From NCBI RefSeq assembly GCF_014202505.1, contig NZ_JACHGW010000003.1, positions 434,001 to 498,000 on the forward strand: DNA of 64,000 nucleotides, read 5' to 3'. Both the position numbers and the translations under genes were made by a program. Source of the stretch: Armatimonas rosea. GTDB taxonomy: Bacteria; Armatimonadota; Armatimonadia; Armatimonadales; Armatimonadaceae. Every line of letters begins with the position of its first letter. The first letter of the stretch is position 1. Below, one piece after another: positions 26,266 to 35,037 of the stretch. The notes below the pieces were generated by a model. The model made no database searches. It was not told the DNA's origin and saw only the letters and a program-made list of their open reading frames with translations.

Positions 26266-28334
26266 ATCGCTTGACATTCCTAGGAGGTTTGGGAGGCAGT
26301 CTTGGCAGTGCCGTTCTTGCCCAACCCCCGACAAAAGACGAGGAGCAAAAGAAAGTACGCGAGGAGCTCGCGAGCCTCACGAAGCAAATCGATACCCATC
26401 GTGAGAAAGAAAGAAACGAGGCCGATTCGCGTAAGCGAGCGGAGCTACAAGCCGATCTCGCACGCTGGTACAACCTTCGCGGGACCTTGTGGATGGAACT
26501 CGAAGAGTGGCAAGCCGCTCTGCTGGATTTTAGCGACTCTCGAAGATACTACAGGCTGCCAGAAAAATACTTCATTACCGACAACGGCTGGTTGGAAGCG
26601 ACACTGAACTATGCAGAAATGCACTGGAGGCTGGGGCACTTCGACGATGCCGTCCAGTACGCGAAAGATGCCCGAGCCAAGGGCAAAAGAACCGCAGATG
26701 CCGACTTTATCTTGGCACAGGCTTATGCCGCTCTTGGGGATCTCTCTAGTGCGGCGGTGGCGGCCTCGAACTGCTTTGTCGCTCGTAGCGGTGATAAGAC
26801 GGTCGATTCCAAGAAACTGGCCAACACGGAGCGGCTACAGGGCATGATTGGCTATCTTCAGGGAGAGCTGCCTCTCGCACAGGCGCACTGGCAAGCGGCG
26901 GCGGCACGCGACGGGCGCTTCGGCACGATCGATCCCTTCGATCCCAAACAAGCAGCTCTGAACGGCGCGATTGCCAAGAACCCAAAAGACTTCACGGCAC
27001 GGCTGGCACGGATTATCTACTTTCGAGAGCGCGCCGCCTTCCAACAAGAAGAGAAACGGATTCGGGCAAAAGCAAGTACGGATCGCACGCCCGACGAGGT
27101 CGCCTTGCTCCGAAACTCCGTTGGGGCTGCCAAAGGGGGCTACATCAACCTGCTGAACATCCGAAGCCCGCTCCCCCACTCGTTCGAGGAGGCGGCGCTG
27201 CTGGATTTGAAGGTGGCACTGAACCTTCAGCCGAAGAGCAACGCGGTCTACTTCGAGTGGTTCGTAGCGCTGACCAACTACAACAGAAAAGCTCCCAAAC
27301 TAAGTATCAAAGAGGGAGTTATTCGGCAACATCCGAACCTCTACTTCCTTCTGGCGGCGCACTACGCCCGTCAAGACCCCGAGGTTCTCTATGTGATGGG
27401 CGCGCAGTCGGGAGGCCTCGTGACACCCGGTACGGCTGTTGGGTTTCTCTCGCGGGGGCTGCTCCTCGCTCCTACCCACCCCTTCGCCGACGCAGCACGG
27501 AAGCTGCGCGATGAGACGGTGAAAAAGCTACCCTGCGCGACGCTACCCAGCCCGCCCCCCGGCTCTCCCAAGACGGCGCTGGAGTGGAAGGAGCGCGGCA
27601 ATGCCTTCAACGCGGGCGGCGACTGGCGCAACTCCCTAGAGTGCTATGAGAAAGCCGTTGCCCTCGACCCCAAGTTCGCCGACGGCTACAACAACATCGG
27701 AGGAGTCTACCAAAGCATCGGCTGCTACGACAGAGCCATGGAGGTACTGGACAAGGCCATCGCGCTGGCTCCACAGCACAGATTCGCCTACCTCACCCGT
27801 GCCCGAGTAGGAGTTACCGTGGGAGGCTACGACAAGGTCCTCGCCGATGCCGAAAGGGCCGCTACCTACGGGGCGACTCCCAGCGCCAAGGCAGAGGCGT
27901 CTAGTGTCAGAGCCGAGGCCTTGCTACGCCAGTTCCGTGCGGACGAGGCACTAAAGGCGGCGACCGAGGCGACGACGCTCGATGCCAACAACACGGGGGC
28001 CTGGGCGCGACGGGGAATCGCGGAGCTGTACCTGGGAAAAGACGCGGTGAGTGCGTTTGATCGGGCAGGAACGAATCCCTACACTCGACTGCTGCGCTGC
28101 CTTGCCGTGATCTTGGCCGTCCCCGAGGGAGGTGAGGTCTACCCGGAGCAGAACGGCAAGGGGGGCTGGAAAGCTCTAGAAACCGAGAAGATCTCCAACG
28201 AGTTCGACCAGATGATGCTTTTTATACTGGTCTGGCAGGAGAGCGAGCTTGCGCCCAAGCCAGGATCGACGCGTGCGAGGCGGCTCGCGAGCTTCTACCA
28301 CGATATCTTCCTTGCGCGAAATCCCGCCTCGTAG
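26262..28334 (+). CDS. Exported TPR-repeat protein
   Basis: A 690-residue protein. A probable signal peptide (MNRLTFLGGLGGSLGSAVLA, cleavage before QPP) is followed by a charged helix (about 25-55) and TPR units across the protein. The clearest are at about 430-540, for example GNAFNAGGDWRNSLECYEKA and FADGYNNIGGVYQSIGCYDR. TPR solenoids bind peptides or partner proteins. The start was chosen at the ATGA overlap with the 45-residue gene; a longer frame from 25950 runs through the upstream genes and is not real. The target is unknown. Confidence 0.75.
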   Translation: MNRLTFLGGLGGSLGSAVLAQPPTKDEEQKKVREELASLTKQIDTHREKERNEADSRKRAELQADLARWYNLRGTLWMELEEWQAALLDFSDSRRYYRLPEKYFITDNGWLEATLNYAEMHWRLGHFDDAVQYAKDARAKGKRTADADFILAQAYAALGDLSSAAVAASNCFVARSGDKTVDSKKLANTERLQGMIGYLQGELPLAQAHWQAAAARDGRFGTIDPFDPKQAALNGAIAKNPKDFTARLARIIYFRERAAFQQEEKRIRAKASTDRTPDEVALLRNSVGAAKGGYINLLNIRSPLPHSFEEAALLDLKVALNLQPKSNAVYFEWFVALTNYNRKAPKLSIKEGVIRQHPNLYFLLAAHYARQDPEVLYVMGAQSGGLVTPGTAVGFLSRGLLLAPTHPFADAARKLRDETVKKLPCATLPSPPPGSPKTALEWKERGNAFNAGGDWRNSLECYEKAVALDPKFADGYNNIGGVYQSIGCYDRAMEVLDKAIALAPQHRFAYLTRARVGVTVGGYDKVLADAERAATYGATPSAKAEASSVRAEALLRQFRADEALKAATEATTLDANNTGAWARRGIAELYLGKDAVSAFDRAGTNPYTRLLRCLAVILAVPEGGEVYPEQNGKGGWKALETEKISNEFDQMMLFILVWQESELAPKPGSTRARRLASFYHDIFLARNPAS

Positions 28335-28344
28335 ATGATCGGAC

Positions 28345-28557
28345 ATGGTGCGGGTGCATGTCTTCCCCGACGGCTTCACAAAGCTCCTTTGTGCCCAGGA
28401 CTTCAACGACAGCTCCAGTAGCATCGCTGCCACCACGGTTGAGTTCAGCCGCGACAAGCGCGGACTACTTATCGTCAGCGAGAGCTACTCGGAGCGCGAG
28501 GGGGGCGGGCACACGACCGATTACTTTTGGACAGGGCATCGCTTCAAAGAAAAATAG
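28345..28557 (+). CDS. Small hypothetical protein (possible fragment)
   Basis: A 70-residue frame 10 bases after the TPR gene. It looks protein-like: strands such as GLLIVSESYSERE and the end TDYFWTGHRFKEK. This ending resembles the beta-strand tail of small exported beta-sandwich or heavy-metal-like binding domains, but no family is recognised. There is no signal peptide and no clear ribosome binding site, so it may be a remnant of a larger gene. Confidence 0.45.
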   Translation: MVRVHVFPDGFTKLLCAQDFNDSSSSIAATTVEFSRDKRGLLIVSESYSEREGGGHTTDYFWTGHRFKEK

Positions 28558-28605
28558 CGGGTGTTCGTCACGCTGTGTTCACGCAAGCCCCGTAGCATAG
28601 CGGGC

Positions 28606-30270
28606 ATGCGAACTCTTTCTCGTTTTAGCTCTCTCGCCCTCGCGCTGACTCTCTCTGTCGGCGCAGCACAGGCACAGTACATCGCGCGTCGGCTCAGCAC
28701 GCCCAGCTTTCCCCAAGCCGTCAGCTCCGTGAGTGGCAACCGGGCGGTCGGCACGTTTGGCTCATCGAGCACCCGCAACCGTGAGGACGCCATGCTCTGG
28801 GACATCCGTGTCGGCACGCCCACTTTTCCCGAGAGCCCCGTCAATAGTGCCTACCAGCAGATCAGCGGCGACTGGGTGATCCAGAGCCAGTTTGACTTTA
28901 GCGTGATCCAGGTCACCAGCAACCGGACCTACACAGCGAAGAACCTGGTCACCAACCAGACAGTCAGCCTCGGAATCTCCGCCTCGGCGAACAACTCCCA
29001 GACCTACACCAGCACGGTCCCAAATCTCCGCGAGGGCTGGGCCTTTACCAACACGGATGTGCGAAGCATCGCTATCGGGCCCTACAACACCTACTCGTCA
29101 ACGGCGTTCAACCTCGCGACAGGGCAGCAGTATAGCTTCACCTGGGGGCCACTGTTCTCGTCGTTTCCGCGCCAGATCCTGGATATCAGTGGCACGAATG
29201 TGCTAGTGAACCTGACGGGAACGGGCTTTGGCTTTCTTGACCTCCCGACCGGCAATATCACCAACCTCAGCACTGGGCTCTCGTCGGTGCGCGGCATGAG
29301 CGGCAACTATATCGTGGGGACCAGCACGGCGACTGGCGCGGTGGCGGTCTATGAGATCGCCAGTGGGACGACGCGCAACCTGGGGACGATCGGCTCACTG
29401 ACCGGGGCGAGCACCGTGATGGTGGGGGCAAACCAGACGGTCGGGACGGCGCAGCAGGCGGGGAGCAACCGCGCGGTGCTGTGGGACAACGCGACGGGCG
29501 CAGGGACCAACCTACACGGCTATCTCCCGAGCGGCTACACCAGCTCCAGCGCGATCGCAATCGACAAGAACTTCGCCGACGGTCCGCTCCTGCTCAATGC
29601 CTTCAACAACCTCGGTCAGTCCGATACCTACGCATTGCGCCGCTTCGGGGGCGCAACGGTTGAGATCGACACCCCGGAGATCGCGACTTTCGATAGAGAC
29701 TACACCCAGAGCGGCGGTGGTGTCTCTAATGCGGGGACGATCCAGTGGACGAACCCATCGGGGATCTACACCCTGAGCGGTGGGGGCTACCTCTACAGCA
29801 CGGGGAGCATCCTGGGGGGCATTAGCAATGGTGGCGGGACTCTCTCCGGTGGCCTGGGCAGCGGGGGCAGTGGCGGCGGGATCGGGGCGTTCTCGGCGAC
29901 CGGGGGCTACGCACAGGGCAGTGGGGGAACGCTCCTGCTCAATATCGGCGGGGGAAGCTCCTTTGACACCTTTAGTTTTGGGGGAACCGCAACCCTGGGA
30001 GGGACGCTGGAGATCGCACTGTCAGGCGGCTTCCTCCCCGATGTAGGCCAGGGCTTCCTGTTCTTCTCCGCTCCCAATCTCAATGGCAGCTGGGAGCGGA
30101 TTGTCTCGCCAGGCTACCTCTGGGACGTCACCTACACGCCCACGGGTGCCACGGCAATCTTCCGAGGCCCCCTAGCCGGTGGAACCTCCGCTCCGGAGCC
30201 CTCCACACTCGCGCTTATTTCCCTCGCGCCACTGGCTCTCCTCATCCGCCGCCGGTACAATCGGGCCTAG
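28606..30270 (+). CDS. PEP-CTERM sorting domain protein with beta-propeller-like repeats
   Basis: A 554-residue exported protein. The signal peptide is at about 1-22 (LALALTLSVGAAQA, then QYI). The middle has repeated W/G-rich strands (DWVIQSQ, GNYIVGTST, NQTVGTAQQAGSNRAVLWDN) like a kelch or HAF-type propeller. A Gly/Ser-rich region follows at about 390-470. The C-terminus APEPSTLALISLAPLALLIRRRYNRA has the Pro-Glu-Pro motif, hydrophobic helix and arginine cluster of PEP-CTERM substrates. Exosortase cleaves such tails during export; no exosortase gene is in the window. The start at 28606 gives a proper signal peptide. It is probably surface-exposed or released. Confidence 0.8.
   Translation: MRTLSRFSSLALALTLSVGAAQAQYIARRLSTPSFPQAVSSVSGNRAVGTFGSSSTRNREDAMLWDIRVGTPTFPESPVNSAYQQISGDWVIQSQFDFSVIQVTSNRTYTAKNLVTNQTVSLGISASANNSQTYTSTVPNLREGWAFTNTDVRSIAIGPYNTYSSTAFNLATGQQYSFTWGPLFSSFPRQILDISGTNVLVNLTGTGFGFLDLPTGNITNLSTGLSSVRGMSGNYIVGTSTATGAVAVYEIASGTTRNLGTIGSLTGASTVMVGANQTVGTAQQAGSNRAVLWDNATGAGTNLHGYLPSGYTSSSAIAIDKNFADGPLLLNAFNNLGQSDTYALRRFGGATVEIDTPEIATFDRDYTQSGGGVSNAGTIQWTNPSGIYTLSGGGYLYSTGSILGGISNGGGTLSGGLGSGGSGGGIGAFSATGGYAQGSGGTLLLNIGGGSSFDTFSFGGTATLGGTLEIALSGGFLPDVGQGFLFFSAPNLNGSWERIVSPGYLWDVTYTPTGATAIFRGPLAGGTSAPEPSTLALISLAPLALLIRRRYNRA
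30256..30261 (+). promoter_or_regulatory. Possible -10 element for the SARP-like gene
   Basis: TACAAT preceded by CCGG and ending 11 bases before the ATG at 30273, inside the last codons of the PEP-CTERM gene. It would give a leader of about four bases. No -35 is evident, so coupling to the upstream gene remains an alternative. Confidence 0.3.
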
Positions 30271-30272
30271 AG

Positions 30273-32768
30273 ATGCTCTGGAGAGTTCGTTTACTGGGGG
30301 GGCTGGCGCTAGAGCGGGATGGGTTTCCCCCCGTGACGCACTTTCGGAGCCGTAAGACCGCGGGCTTGCTGGCCTACTTCGCCCTCTTTCCGGGCCAGCA
30401 CTCCCGCGAGCGGCTGATCGACCTGTTCTGGCCCGACGACCCCTTGCCGCAGGGGCAGCAGAGCCTCCGCGCCGCGCTGACATCACTACGCCGCCAGCTA
30501 GAGCCGCCGGAGCTGCGGGCGGGCAGTGTCGTGCTGGCGACGAGGACCCATGCGGGGCTCCATCCCTCGGCGATTCAGACCGATGTGGCCGAGCTGGAGG
30601 CGGCGCTCAAGGCGGGCGACCGAGCACGGGCCGAGCGCCTCGCGCTGGGGCCACTCCTCCCCGATTTCTACGACGACTGGGCGATCACGGCCTCCGAGGC
30701 CCTGACCGCGCGCCTGGAGCGTGTCGGGCTGGGGGAGCCCGGCGCAGCTCCTCCGCCCGTTGCGCCACTCTCCCGCACCCACAAACGCCTCGGCGTGCCG
30801 CCGTCGCTGGACCGCTTCTTTGGGCGTGAGGCGGAGCGGGCGCAGCTTCAGGAGCTCCTGCTCGCCGGCGTTCCTGTGACCCTGACCGGCGCGGGAGGCA
30901 GTGGCAAGACACGTCTCGCCACGGAGCTTGCGCTTGGGTGGGAGGGGACCAGTGTCTTTGTAGCGCTGGCCGATGTCCACGACACAAGCGAGCTGCCCGA
31001 GCGCCTGGCACGCCTGCTCGATGTACGCGCTGAGGGCATCACGGCGGCACTGGAGGCGGAGAGTGCCCCCTTGCTCGTGCTGGACAACACGGAGCACCTG
31101 ACGGGCGCGGCGCTCAAGGCCTTTGTGCTCTCCCTGCGAACGGCCCTTCCCCCGCTACGCCTGCTGATCACCTCACGCCAGCGGGTCGGGTTTCCGGGGG
31201 AGCGGCTCCTGCCCCTGGCCGCGCTACCGCTGCCGAACTCGGATGCCGAGCTCGCCAGCCTGGCGAGTGTCCCGAGTATCGCGCTCTTTGTGGACCGGGC
31301 ACAGGCCTGCCGCGGGGACTTTCAGCTCACCCTGCGCAACGCCGGAGCGCTCGCCGAGCTGGTGCAGACCCTGGAGGGCGTGCCGCTTGCTATCGAGCTG
31401 GCAGCCTCGTGGACGGGTGTCCTGACCCCGAGCCAGCTCTCGGAGCGGGTGCAGGCGTCGCGGCTGGCGCTCCCCGCGCGGCGGGGGCGTGCGGGGCGGC
31501 ACGACTCGCTCTGGGCCGTGGCGCACAGTAGCTACACGCTGCTCTCGCCCGAGCTCCAGCGGCTCTTTCGGCTCCTCGCGGTCTTCCGTGGGGGCGCGAC
31601 CCTCGCGGCGATTGCGGCTGTCGCCGAGGAAAAACAGGTCGAGGAGGCCGTGCTGCGGCTCAGTGAGCGCTCGCTAGTTCGCCAGACCCTCGGGGAGACG
31701 CCGCGCTTTGCGCTGCCCGAGGCACTCCGGGAGTTCGCCGCCGAGCGCTTGAGCGAGGTGGCTGAGGAAGAAGCAGCGCTGGGGCGTCACGCGACCTTTT
31801 TTATGGCCCACGCCGAGGGGCTGGAGAGCGAGCTCGCCACCGAGCGCCAGGGCCAGGCACTCGCCCAGAGCGACAGGGAGTTCGACAACTTCGCCGCCGC
31901 CCTTGCCCACGCCGATGCGGAGCAGGCGCTACGGCTCAGCAGTGCGCTCTGGCGGTTCTGGGAGTCGCGGGGGCGCTTGCGGGAGGCGGAGCGCGCGCTC
32001 ACCGAGGCGCTGGCCCACCCCGATTCCAGCGCGCCCGCCCTCCTCGATAGCCGGGCACGGGCGCTGGGGGGCCTCGGGGTCGTGCGGGTCCGGCAGCGCG
32101 ACTACGCAGGGGCACTCGTGGCGCAAGAGGCGGCGCTGGCGATCCGCCGCGAGCAGGCCGAGCCTGTCGGGATCGCGGTGGCACTCTACAACGTGGGGAT
32201 GGTCGCCTCGGCATCGGGGGACTTTGAGCGGGCGGGGGGCCTCTACGACGAAGCCCTTCTGCTCTTACGGCCCACCGGCGACACGCACCGGCTCTCGACC
32301 ATGCTCATGGCGCGGGGCAATCTGGAGGTGCGCCGCAAGCAGCCGCTCCTGGGCCTGCCGTATCTGGAGGAGGCGCGGCGTGTCCAGACCGACACCGGCA
32401 ACGTCATGGGCTTGATCTACACCCTCATGGCCCTTGCGGCCCTGCGCTACGAGCTGGGGGAGCTAGACACGGAGCTTGGGCTCTACGAAGAGGTGCTCCC
32501 GCTCTGTGTCGCGATCAACGACGTGGTCAACGGGGCGACTGCCCTTCTCAACATGACCGAGACACTGATGGAGCAAGAGGCCGACCCCGAGCGGATTGTC
32601 TTTCTGGCGGCGCTGGGGGAGAGCACGCGCCGCAAGCACGGCATCCCCCTGCTCCCCGCCGACGACGAGCGCCGCGCCAAGCTCGCGCCCCTCCTGGAGC
32701 AACCCCGCTACGCCCTCCTCTGGGCACGCGGCGAGGCTACCGACTGGACCCAGTGGGACTCCCCATAA
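30273..32768 (+). CDS. SARP/BTAD-type transcriptional regulator with NB-ATPase and TPR domains
   Basis: An 831-residue AfsR-like regulator. The N-terminal winged-helix/BTAD module (about 1-150) contains RSRKTAGLLAYFALFPGQHS and ERLIDLFWPD. A STAND-type ATPase follows, with Walker A TGAGGSGKTRLA (about 202-213), Walker B-like PLLVLDNTEHL (about 267-277) and TSRQRVGFPGERLLPL. C-terminal helical/TPR repeats span about 520-800. Such proteins are inactive until a ligand allows ATP-driven oligomerisation. The start is two bases after the PEP-CTERM stop, with no ribosome binding site. The targets are unknown; adjacency suggests the PEP-CTERM gene or the following oxidoreductase gene. Confidence 0.8.
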   Translation: MLWRVRLLGGLALERDGFPPVTHFRSRKTAGLLAYFALFPGQHSRERLIDLFWPDDPLPQGQQSLRAALTSLRRQLEPPELRAGSVVLATRTHAGLHPSAIQTDVAELEAALKAGDRARAERLALGPLLPDFYDDWAITASEALTARLERVGLGEPGAAPPPVAPLSRTHKRLGVPPSLDRFFGREAERAQLQELLLAGVPVTLTGAGGSGKTRLATELALGWEGTSVFVALADVHDTSELPERLARLLDVRAEGITAALEAESAPLLVLDNTEHLTGAALKAFVLSLRTALPPLRLLITSRQRVGFPGERLLPLAALPLPNSDAELASLASVPSIALFVDRAQACRGDFQLTLRNAGALAELVQTLEGVPLAIELAASWTGVLTPSQLSERVQASRLALPARRGRAGRHDSLWAVAHSSYTLLSPELQRLFRLLAVFRGGATLAAIAAVAEEKQVEEAVLRLSERSLVRQTLGETPRFALPEALREFAAERLSEVAEEEAALGRHATFFMAHAEGLESELATERQGQALAQSDREFDNFAAALAHADAEQALRLSSALWRFWESRGRLREAERALTEALAHPDSSAPALLDSRARALGGLGVVRVRQRDYAGALVAQEAALAIRREQAEPVGIAVALYNVGMVASASGDFERAGGLYDEALLLLRPTGDTHRLSTMLMARGNLEVRRKQPLLGLPYLEEARRVQTDTGNVMGLIYTLMALAALRYELGELDTELGLYEEVLPLCVAINDVVNGATALLNMTETLMEQEADPERIVFLAALGESTRRKHGIPLLPADDERRAKLAPLLEQPRYALLWARGEATDWTQWDSP

Positions 32769-32821
32769 ACGAGGAAGGAAATCCACCGCCTTGCACCGAA
32801 GTGAGAGGGCGGAGGACTGTC

Positions 32822-33904
32822 ATGACCAAGGACGGCAAGGTTGCGGTTGGGATTATTGGGTTTGGGGGGATTGCGCGGGGAGCGCACCTGACGAGCGGGT
32901 ACCGGAAGCTCCCGGACTGGTGTGAGGTGGTGGCGGCGGCGGATATCCTGCCGGAGCGCTGTGCACAGGCAAGTGGGCAGTTCGGGATTCCCGAGACCTA
33001 CGCGACGCACACGGAGCTCTTGGCGCGCGACGATATCGACGCGGTCTCGGTGTGTACGGGCAACTACGCCCACGCGCCGATCACCATCGATGCGCTGCGG
33101 GCCGGCAAGCACGTGCTCTGTGAGAAGCCCATGGCGATGAACGCCGAGGAGTGCAAGGCGATGATCGCGGCACAAAAAGAGACAGGCAAGAAGCTTCAGA
33201 TCGGCTTTAACATGCGCTACTCGCCGGGAGCGCAGAGCCTCAAGCGCGCGGTGGAGGCCGGGGAGTTTGGCGAGATCTACCACGCCGCCGCCCGTGCGAT
33301 CCGCCGGCGCCGTGTGCCGTCGCAGGGCGTCTTTATCAACAAGAAGCTCAATGGCGGCGGGCCGCTGATCGATATCGGGGTCCATATCACCGACATGACC
33401 CTCTGGCTGATGGGGCACCCCAAGCCGGTCGCGACTGTCGGAAGCGCGGTCTGCAAGATGGGCAAGACCCCCGGCCTCGTGGCGGAGTGGGGGGCTTGGG
33501 ACACCGAGGCCTACACGGTCGAGGACTTTGCAAGTGCCTACGTCCGCTTCGAAGACGGCCGCACAATGACCTTGCTAGCGTCGTTCTTGGCCAATATCGA
33601 CGAAGAGCACTTCGATACCCAGCTCTTTGGGACGGGCGCGGGCGCGTTCTTCGATGCCAACGCGGGCAAGTACAAGCTCTACCGCGAGGAGTTCGGCACC
33701 CTCACCGATACCACGACGGGCTGGCTCCCGAGTGTCGCCAGCACGCACGGCAAGGAGATCGAGATGTTCCTCAAGGCGATCCGCGAGGACATGACCATCG
33801 ACGAGGTCGGGGCCGCGACCGGCGAGCAGGCGCTGATGGTGACCCAGATCATGGACGCGATCTACAAGTCTAGCGAGACCGGCGGCGAGGTCGCTATCTC
33901 GTAA
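32822..33904 (+). CDS. Gfo/Idh/MocA family NAD(P)-dependent oxidoreductase
   Basis: A 360-residue soluble enzyme. The N-terminal Rossmann fold begins VAVGIIGFGGIARGAHL (dinucleotide-binding GFGGIA), and the family motif EKPMAMNAEECKAM (about 103-116) carries the EKP lysine. The C-terminal alpha/beta domain contains NKKLNGGGPLIDIGVHITDM with the catalytic Asp and His (about 177-196). The family oxidises or isomerises sugars and cyclitols. ATG 32822 begins the fold directly; a longer frame from 32753 overlaps the regulator gene and adds a non-conserved leader. The substrate is not predictable here. Confidence 0.88.
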   Translation: MTKDGKVAVGIIGFGGIARGAHLTSGYRKLPDWCEVVAAADILPERCAQASGQFGIPETYATHTELLARDDIDAVSVCTGNYAHAPITIDALRAGKHVLCEKPMAMNAEECKAMIAAQKETGKKLQIGFNMRYSPGAQSLKRAVEAGEFGEIYHAAARAIRRRRVPSQGVFINKKLNGGGPLIDIGVHITDMTLWLMGHPKPVATVGSAVCKMGKTPGLVAEWGAWDTEAYTVEDFASAYVRFEDGRTMTLLASFLANIDEEHFDTQLFGTGAGAFFDANAGKYKLYREEFGTLTDTTTGWLPSVASTHGKEIEMFLKAIREDMTIDEVGAATGEQALMVTQIMDAIYKSSETGGEVAIS

Positions 33905-34832
33905 GGGGAACCGCACACGGGGCGAGGGTGGGCTGGTTGTAGGCCCGCACTCGCCCCACGTAGACTGTCAGGCCCTTATCGCCATCGTCGTAGGCATCGG
34001 CAGGGTGCGCGGGGTCGTCCCACACAACGGTGGTGTTGTGAAATCCTTGGAGGCAGAAGCTGGAGAGCCCCAGGAAGTTATCCGGTGTCAGGTGGAGCGT
34101 GCCCGCCTCAAGACGTGCCCCCACCAGCCGTTCGACCACGGCGCTGTCCCACGCCGGGCAGCTCTCGCGCGGCGCGTCGAAATCGCCCGCGTCGAAGCAC
34201 GCTTGCACACTCTCGTCCGCGAGGGGCGGCGGCGTGAGCCCCCGCCAGCGCAGGGCCTGGCAGTGCGCCACCAGCCGGGTGAGCCAGGGGTCGCTACAGT
34301 CGAAGAGAAGCCGGTGCTCCGACGACCACCGCTCCAGAAGCTGCACTTGCACGGCGGCGGGGCGTGGCTCAAAGAACCAGCGTGTCGCGCTCTTAAAGGC
34401 ATCGTCCTCCGTGGCCGCGCGTCCCAGGGTGAAGTTCCGGGAGACCACCATATCGGGTGGCAGGTGGATCAGGAGATCGTCTAGGGGCGGCGTGCAGCGG
34501 TGCACCCAGCCGGTCGGGCTCTCGCCGTTTTTCTCGCTCCAGCGCGGCGTCAGCTCCACAAAGACCGTCTCCGACGAGGGATTGCGGATCAGGAGCGAGA
34601 CCACGACGGTGCCGTCTGGGGCCACAAAGCTATCCTGAACCAGCTGCAGCTCCGAGAACTCGGCCCGTCCGTAGAGGCTCGTGTGGCTAGGCCGCCAGTG
34701 GCCATCGGTGGGGAGCACGGGCTCGCCATCGGAGGCAATGGTGAGTGTCAGCGCCTCCGTCCCCCAGCTCTCCTGGGAGAAGGGGCGACGGAGCAAGTCA
34801 TTGAGGCCAGCGTAGCGTGGGTCGAGGATCAC
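33894..34832 (-). CDS. Hypothetical protein, beta-rich, divergent from cdaA
   Basis: A 312-residue protein without signal peptide or membrane segment. It begins VILDPRYAGLNDLLRRPF and has alternating beta segments in the first half (for example VVVSLLIRNPSSETVFVELT) and a helical segment (SDPWLTRLVAHCQALRW) in the middle. The layout recalls the beta-sandwich plus helical part of some (alpha/alpha)6 glycosidase-type proteins, but no catalytic motif can be named. The GTG at 34832 was chosen because the frame upstream, to 35015, is made of repeat R2. A TAGAAT lies 7 bases before it. Its 3' end overlaps the oxidoreductase end by 11 bases, tail to tail. Confidence 0.55.
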   Translation of the reverse strand: MILDPRYAGLNDLLRRPFSQESWGTEALTLTIASDGEPVLPTDGHWRPSHTSLYGRAEFSELQLVQDSFVAPDGTVVVSLLIRNPSSETVFVELTPRWSEKNGESPTGWVHRCTPPLDDLLIHLPPDMVVSRNFTLGRAATEDDAFKSATRWFFEPRPAAVQVQLLERWSSEHRLLFDCSDPWLTRLVAHCQALRWRGLTPPPLADESVQACFDAGDFDAPRESCPAWDSAVVERLVGARLEAGTLHLTPDNFLGLSSFCLQGFHNTTVVWDDPAHPADAYDDGDKGLTVYVGRVRAYNQPTLAPCAVPLTR

Positions 34833-34839
34833 GGGACTG

Positions 34840-34845
34840 ATTCTA
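34840..34845 (-). promoter_or_regulatory. -10-like element next to the GTG start of the 33894 gene
   Basis: TAGAAT on the minus strand in the context TCGGGTAGAAT, 7 bases before the GTG at 34832. It mirrors the TCGGGTATACT on the plus strand before cdaA, at the opposite end of repeat R2. No -35 is apparent. Confidence 0.35.
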
Positions 34846-34857
34846 CCCGATGACCGA

Positions 34858-35014
34858 GAGATCGCCCCCGTTGGAGGGGGGCGTCTATCTGTCGTCACGG
34901 GCTCCGACACGAAGGCCTCCGGCCATACCGAGTTTACTCGGGAGGTATGGGCGAAGCCCTTTGTGTCCGAGGCACGAGGACGTAAGACGCCCCCCTCCAA
35001 CGGGGGCGGTCTCA
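34858..35014. repeat. Fold-back dispersed repeat, copy R2
   Basis: A roughly 157-base imperfect palindrome in the divergent gap between the unknown 33894 gene and cdaA. Its ends are two copies of the hairpin GCCCCC...CCAACGGGGGC in inverse orientation. The arms carry GGCTCCGACACGAAGGCC and GGGCTT-like mirrors (GCCCTTTGTGTCCGAGGCAC) around a central CCGAGTTTACTCGG palindrome (34928-34941). It is R1 (9644-9798) in the opposite orientation. The sequence just outside both ends is also mirrored (TCATCGGGTAGAAT / TCATCGGGTATACT). The 205-base gap contains no other gene. Confidence 0.85.
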
Positions 35015-35019
35015 TCGGG

Positions 35020-35025
35020 TATACT
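35020..35025 (+). promoter_or_regulatory. -10-like element for cdaA
   Basis: TATACT in the context CGGGTATACTGGTA, ending 12 bases before the cdaA ATG. The leader would be only about five bases, which agrees with the absence of a Shine-Dalgarno. No -35 is found because the region upstream is the hairpin of R2. A near-identical TGTATACTGGTA occurs at 50115-50126. Confidence 0.4.
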
Positions 35026-35037
35026 GGTAACTATCCC

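Noticed and set aside
34833-35015. N-terminal extension of the 33894 gene through repeat R2
   Set aside because: The codons are repeat sequence, the same sequence is intergenic at R1 and R3, and a GTG with a nearby -10-like box exists at 34832.
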